Assembly (NCBI GenBank): GCA_030526115.1
Contig: JAUNDK010000005.1
Coordinates: forward strand, 16,626-80,625
Origin: Clostridia bacterium
GTDB lineage: Bacteria > Bacillota > Clostridia > Oscillospirales > Acutalibacteraceae
Length of the DNA: 64,000 nucleotides
Direction of reading: 5' to 3'
Translations under genes and position numbers: made by a program
Shown here: piece by piece, positions 62,650 to 64,000 of the stretch
Position numbering within the stretch: the first letter of the stretch is position 1
Layout: each line of letters opens with the position of its first letter
The notes under the pieces: model-generated
What the model was told of the DNA's origin: nothing
Database searches by the model: none
Seen by the model: the letters and a program-made list of their open reading frames with translations, nothing else

Positions 62650-63730
62650 TTGTTTTCTCTCCTTTCCTGAACTGATCTAATTTATCAGCCATATCATTCT
62701 GTGTTGAGGGGAACAGATGAGCATAATTGTATGTGATATTTATACTTTCATGTCCCACACGATCGGCTATGGCTACTGCGGAATATCCCATCTCAATTAA
62801 CAGTGATATATGGCTGTGTCTCAGATCATGAATTCGGATTCTCTTAACTCCGGCTGATTTGGATCCGCGATCCATTTCATGATGAAGATAGTTTTTTGTG
62901 ATAGTGAATATTCGGTCATTTTCTTTCAGCCCATATATCATAGAGAAATAGTCTTTCATTTCTTCACAAAGAAATTCCGGCATTTTTATGGTTCTGTTGC
63001 TCTTTACTGTTTTAGGTTCTGTTATGATATCTCTACCGCCTAAGTGCTGAAATGACTTATTAATTCTCAATAAGTTTCTTTCAAAGTCAAAGTCTGCCGG
63101 AGTAAGAGCCAGCAGTTCACCTTCTCTTATTCCACACCAGTAGAGCATCTCAAAGGCATAGTATGAAATCGGCTTATCCATAATTGCTTCTGAGAACTTC
63201 TTGTACTCTTCCTGAGTCCAGAACAGCATTTCCCTTGATTTTTCTTTTCCCATATTTCCAGCTTTTGCTGCAGGATTTTCTTTTAATCCGTAGTATCTGA
63301 CAGCATGATTGAATATTGCACTGAGCTGATTATGCAGGGTTTTAAGATAGACAGGGGAATATGGCTTTCCTCTTTTATCTGTGCTGTTCATCATCACATT
63401 CTGCCAGGCGATAATATCTTTCGCTTTTATCTCGTTCATTTTTCTCTTGCCGAGATATGGAATAAACTTCGTACGCATGATGTGCTCTTTTGTGTGCCAG
63501 GTATTTTCTTTGACTCTGTTTTTCATATCCGTTGTGTAAATTTCAATGAAACTTTCAAAAGTCATAGTTAAATCTGACTCATTTTTACCTTTCTGCTCTC
63601 GTTCCCATGCGAGAGCTTCTCTTTTTGTCGAGAATCCTCTTTTCGTTGTCTGACGAACAATGCCTTGCCAATCAGTATAGCGATAGCAGACTCGCCATGT
63701 GTTTGTCTTTTTGTCCTTATGTACTGACAT
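62627..63730 (-). CDS. Tyrosine recombinase (integrase) of the element
   Basis: A 367-residue integrase. Seen: AP2-like N-terminal arm-binding domain (residues 1-60), SAM-like core-binding domain (about 60-165), and catalytic domain with Arg (CGIREGE near residue 200), the Lys in the beta hairpin, HDLRH (His-x-x-Arg) near 318, His in RVGHESI and the nucleophile Tyr in ITYNYAHL. I use ATG 63730 after AGAGG; a start 30 bases upstream overlaps the Xis-like gene. Mediates site-specific integration and excision. Confidence 0.94.
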   Translation of the reverse strand: MSVHKDKKTNTWRVCYRYTDWQGIVRQTTKRGFSTKREALAWEREQKGKNESDLTMTFESFIEIYTTDMKNRVKENTWHTKEHIMRTKFIPYLGKRKMNEIKAKDIIAWQNVMMNSTDKRGKPYSPVYLKTLHNQLSAIFNHAVRYYGLKENPAAKAGNMGKEKSREMLFWTQEEYKKFSEAIMDKPISYYAFEMLYWCGIREGELLALTPADFDFERNLLRINKSFQHLGGRDIITEPKTVKSNRTIKMPEFLCEEMKDYFSMIYGLKENDRIFTITKNYLHHEMDRGSKSAGVKRIRIHDLRHSHISLLIEMGYSAVAIADRVGHESINITYNYAHLFPSTQNDMADKLDQFRKGEKTNVSKKCG

Positions 63731-63734
63731 CTGA

Positions 63735-63932
63735 TTACCTCTCTTCCTTATTTGCACCATAACAGGTACGCTCTACAAAATATTGTCTGTTTACTCTGCC
63801 TGAAATTGTTATATATCCTTTACTTCTTAGTTCGCGATTAAGCTGCTGTACAACTTTATACGCATAGGACTTGGATATACATAATTCCTTTGATACTTCT
63901 TCTACTGTCATAAAAGCAGTATTATTCATCAT
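63735..63932 (-). CDS. Excisionase-like helix-turn-helix protein
   Basis: A 65-residue protein with an MerR/Xis-type winged helix (MTVEEVSKELCISKSYAYKVV) and a basic wing (YITISGRVNRQYF). It lies directly upstream of the integrase gene, 4 bases before its start, the usual place for the directionality factor. The remaining 63933-64000 shows a GGGGGTG ribosome-site region and no further gene. Confidence 0.8.
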   Translation of the reverse strand: MMNNTAFMTVEEVSKELCISKSYAYKVVQQLNRELRSKGYITISGRVNRQYFVERTCYGANKEER

Positions 63933-64000
63933 ATCACCCCCTTCCTAAAAATGGACGCAGTTATCCCGTTTATTGTCGGAGAACTTACTGGCCGCATTCC

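Larger units (their letters stand above)
56333..64000 (-). mobile_element. Integrated mobilizable element (MobV type), right end beyond window
   Basis: Minus-strand genes run Xis-like, tyrosine integrase, MobC-like, RepA-like helicase, oriT-like hairpins, MobV relaxase (broken), ImmR/ImmA-like pair, toxin, immunity candidate, DUF4417. There are no type IV secretion genes, so this is a mobilizable rather than self-transmissible element. The left edge is somewhere between the cupin remnant and 56666 (not precisely placed); the integrase-side edge is outside the window, so no att repeat pair can be shown. The stretch is visibly more A/T-rich, with different codon choices (ATA, TTA, AGA, CAT) from the flanking chromosome. 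Confidence 0.8.

Overview
The window looks like the chromosome of a low-to-mid GC Gram-positive anaerobe of the class Clostridia, probably a gut Lachnospiraceae or Oscillospiraceae relative. Supporting signs are two T-box leaders, strong AGGAGG ribosome sites, the darA-holB-ricT neighbourhood, NADP-type glutamate dehydrogenase, a eukaryote-like IleRS, a CnaB-type surface protein and a Clostridia-style mobilizable element. This placement rests on gene content only; there is no rRNA in the window and none of the genes was searched against a database.

Layout. 1-8.5 kb: end of a large surface protein, a phosphatidylethanolamine operon (TVP38-like, pssA, psd), an alanine/glycine symporter broken by an in-frame TAG, an AEC transporter and rpe. 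8.5-15.7 kb: an OGG-type glycosylase, an 845-bp repeat-containing intergenic region, rlmB, a huge acidic membrane protein that looks like a degenerate P-type ATPase, a YczE-like protein and a metallophosphoesterase. 15.7-29.1 kb: Ile T-box and ileS, a second YczE-like gene, an MFS transporter, an M20 dipeptidase, gdhA, gpsA, an RlmI-type methyltransferase, and a minus-strand darA-holB-ricT cluster. 29.4-36.1 kb: an acyl-CoA ligase, a 7-TM LuxR regulator, an exported phosphatidylserine-decarboxylase-like (PsiD-like) enzyme, an FN3 secreted protein, rplM-rpsI. 36.2-39.5 kb: a Trp-specific T-box controlling a YkvI-like permease and a GldA-like dehydrogenase.

45.7 down to 39.6 kb (minus strand) is the most distinctive system. 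One operon encodes a substrate-binding protein fusing a polar-amino-acid (SBP_bac_3) half to a methionine (NlpA/MetQ) half, then MetN and MetI, then two GlnP-type permeases and a GlnQ-type ATPase, that is, two complete ABC importers served by one fused receptor. Its leader holds a 37-codon peptide with two Cys-Cys pairs and mutually exclusive terminator/antiterminator helices, which reads as a cysteine-responsive transcription attenuator. A small alarmone synthetase follows.

46.8-55.1 kb is a signalling locus: Hpt protein, double-SBP hybrid histidine kinase, REC-GGDEF-like-EAL phosphodiesterase, and an unusual Lnt-like nitrilase/7-TM/GGDEF fusion. A nucleoside phosphorylase with a 5' frameshift and a cupin end the ordinary chromosome.

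56.3 kb to the window end is an integrated mobilizable element, all on the minus strand: Xis-like, tyrosine integrase, MobC-like, RepA-like helicase, oriT-like hairpins, a MobV relaxase broken by a frameshift and a TAG, an ImmR/ImmA-type regulatory pair, an EndoU-like toxin with a probable immunity gene, and a DUF4417 gene. Two conserved genes in the window are interrupted by TAG at a presumed Gln codon and two carry one-base homopolymer losses; these are either real decay or errors in the source sequence.
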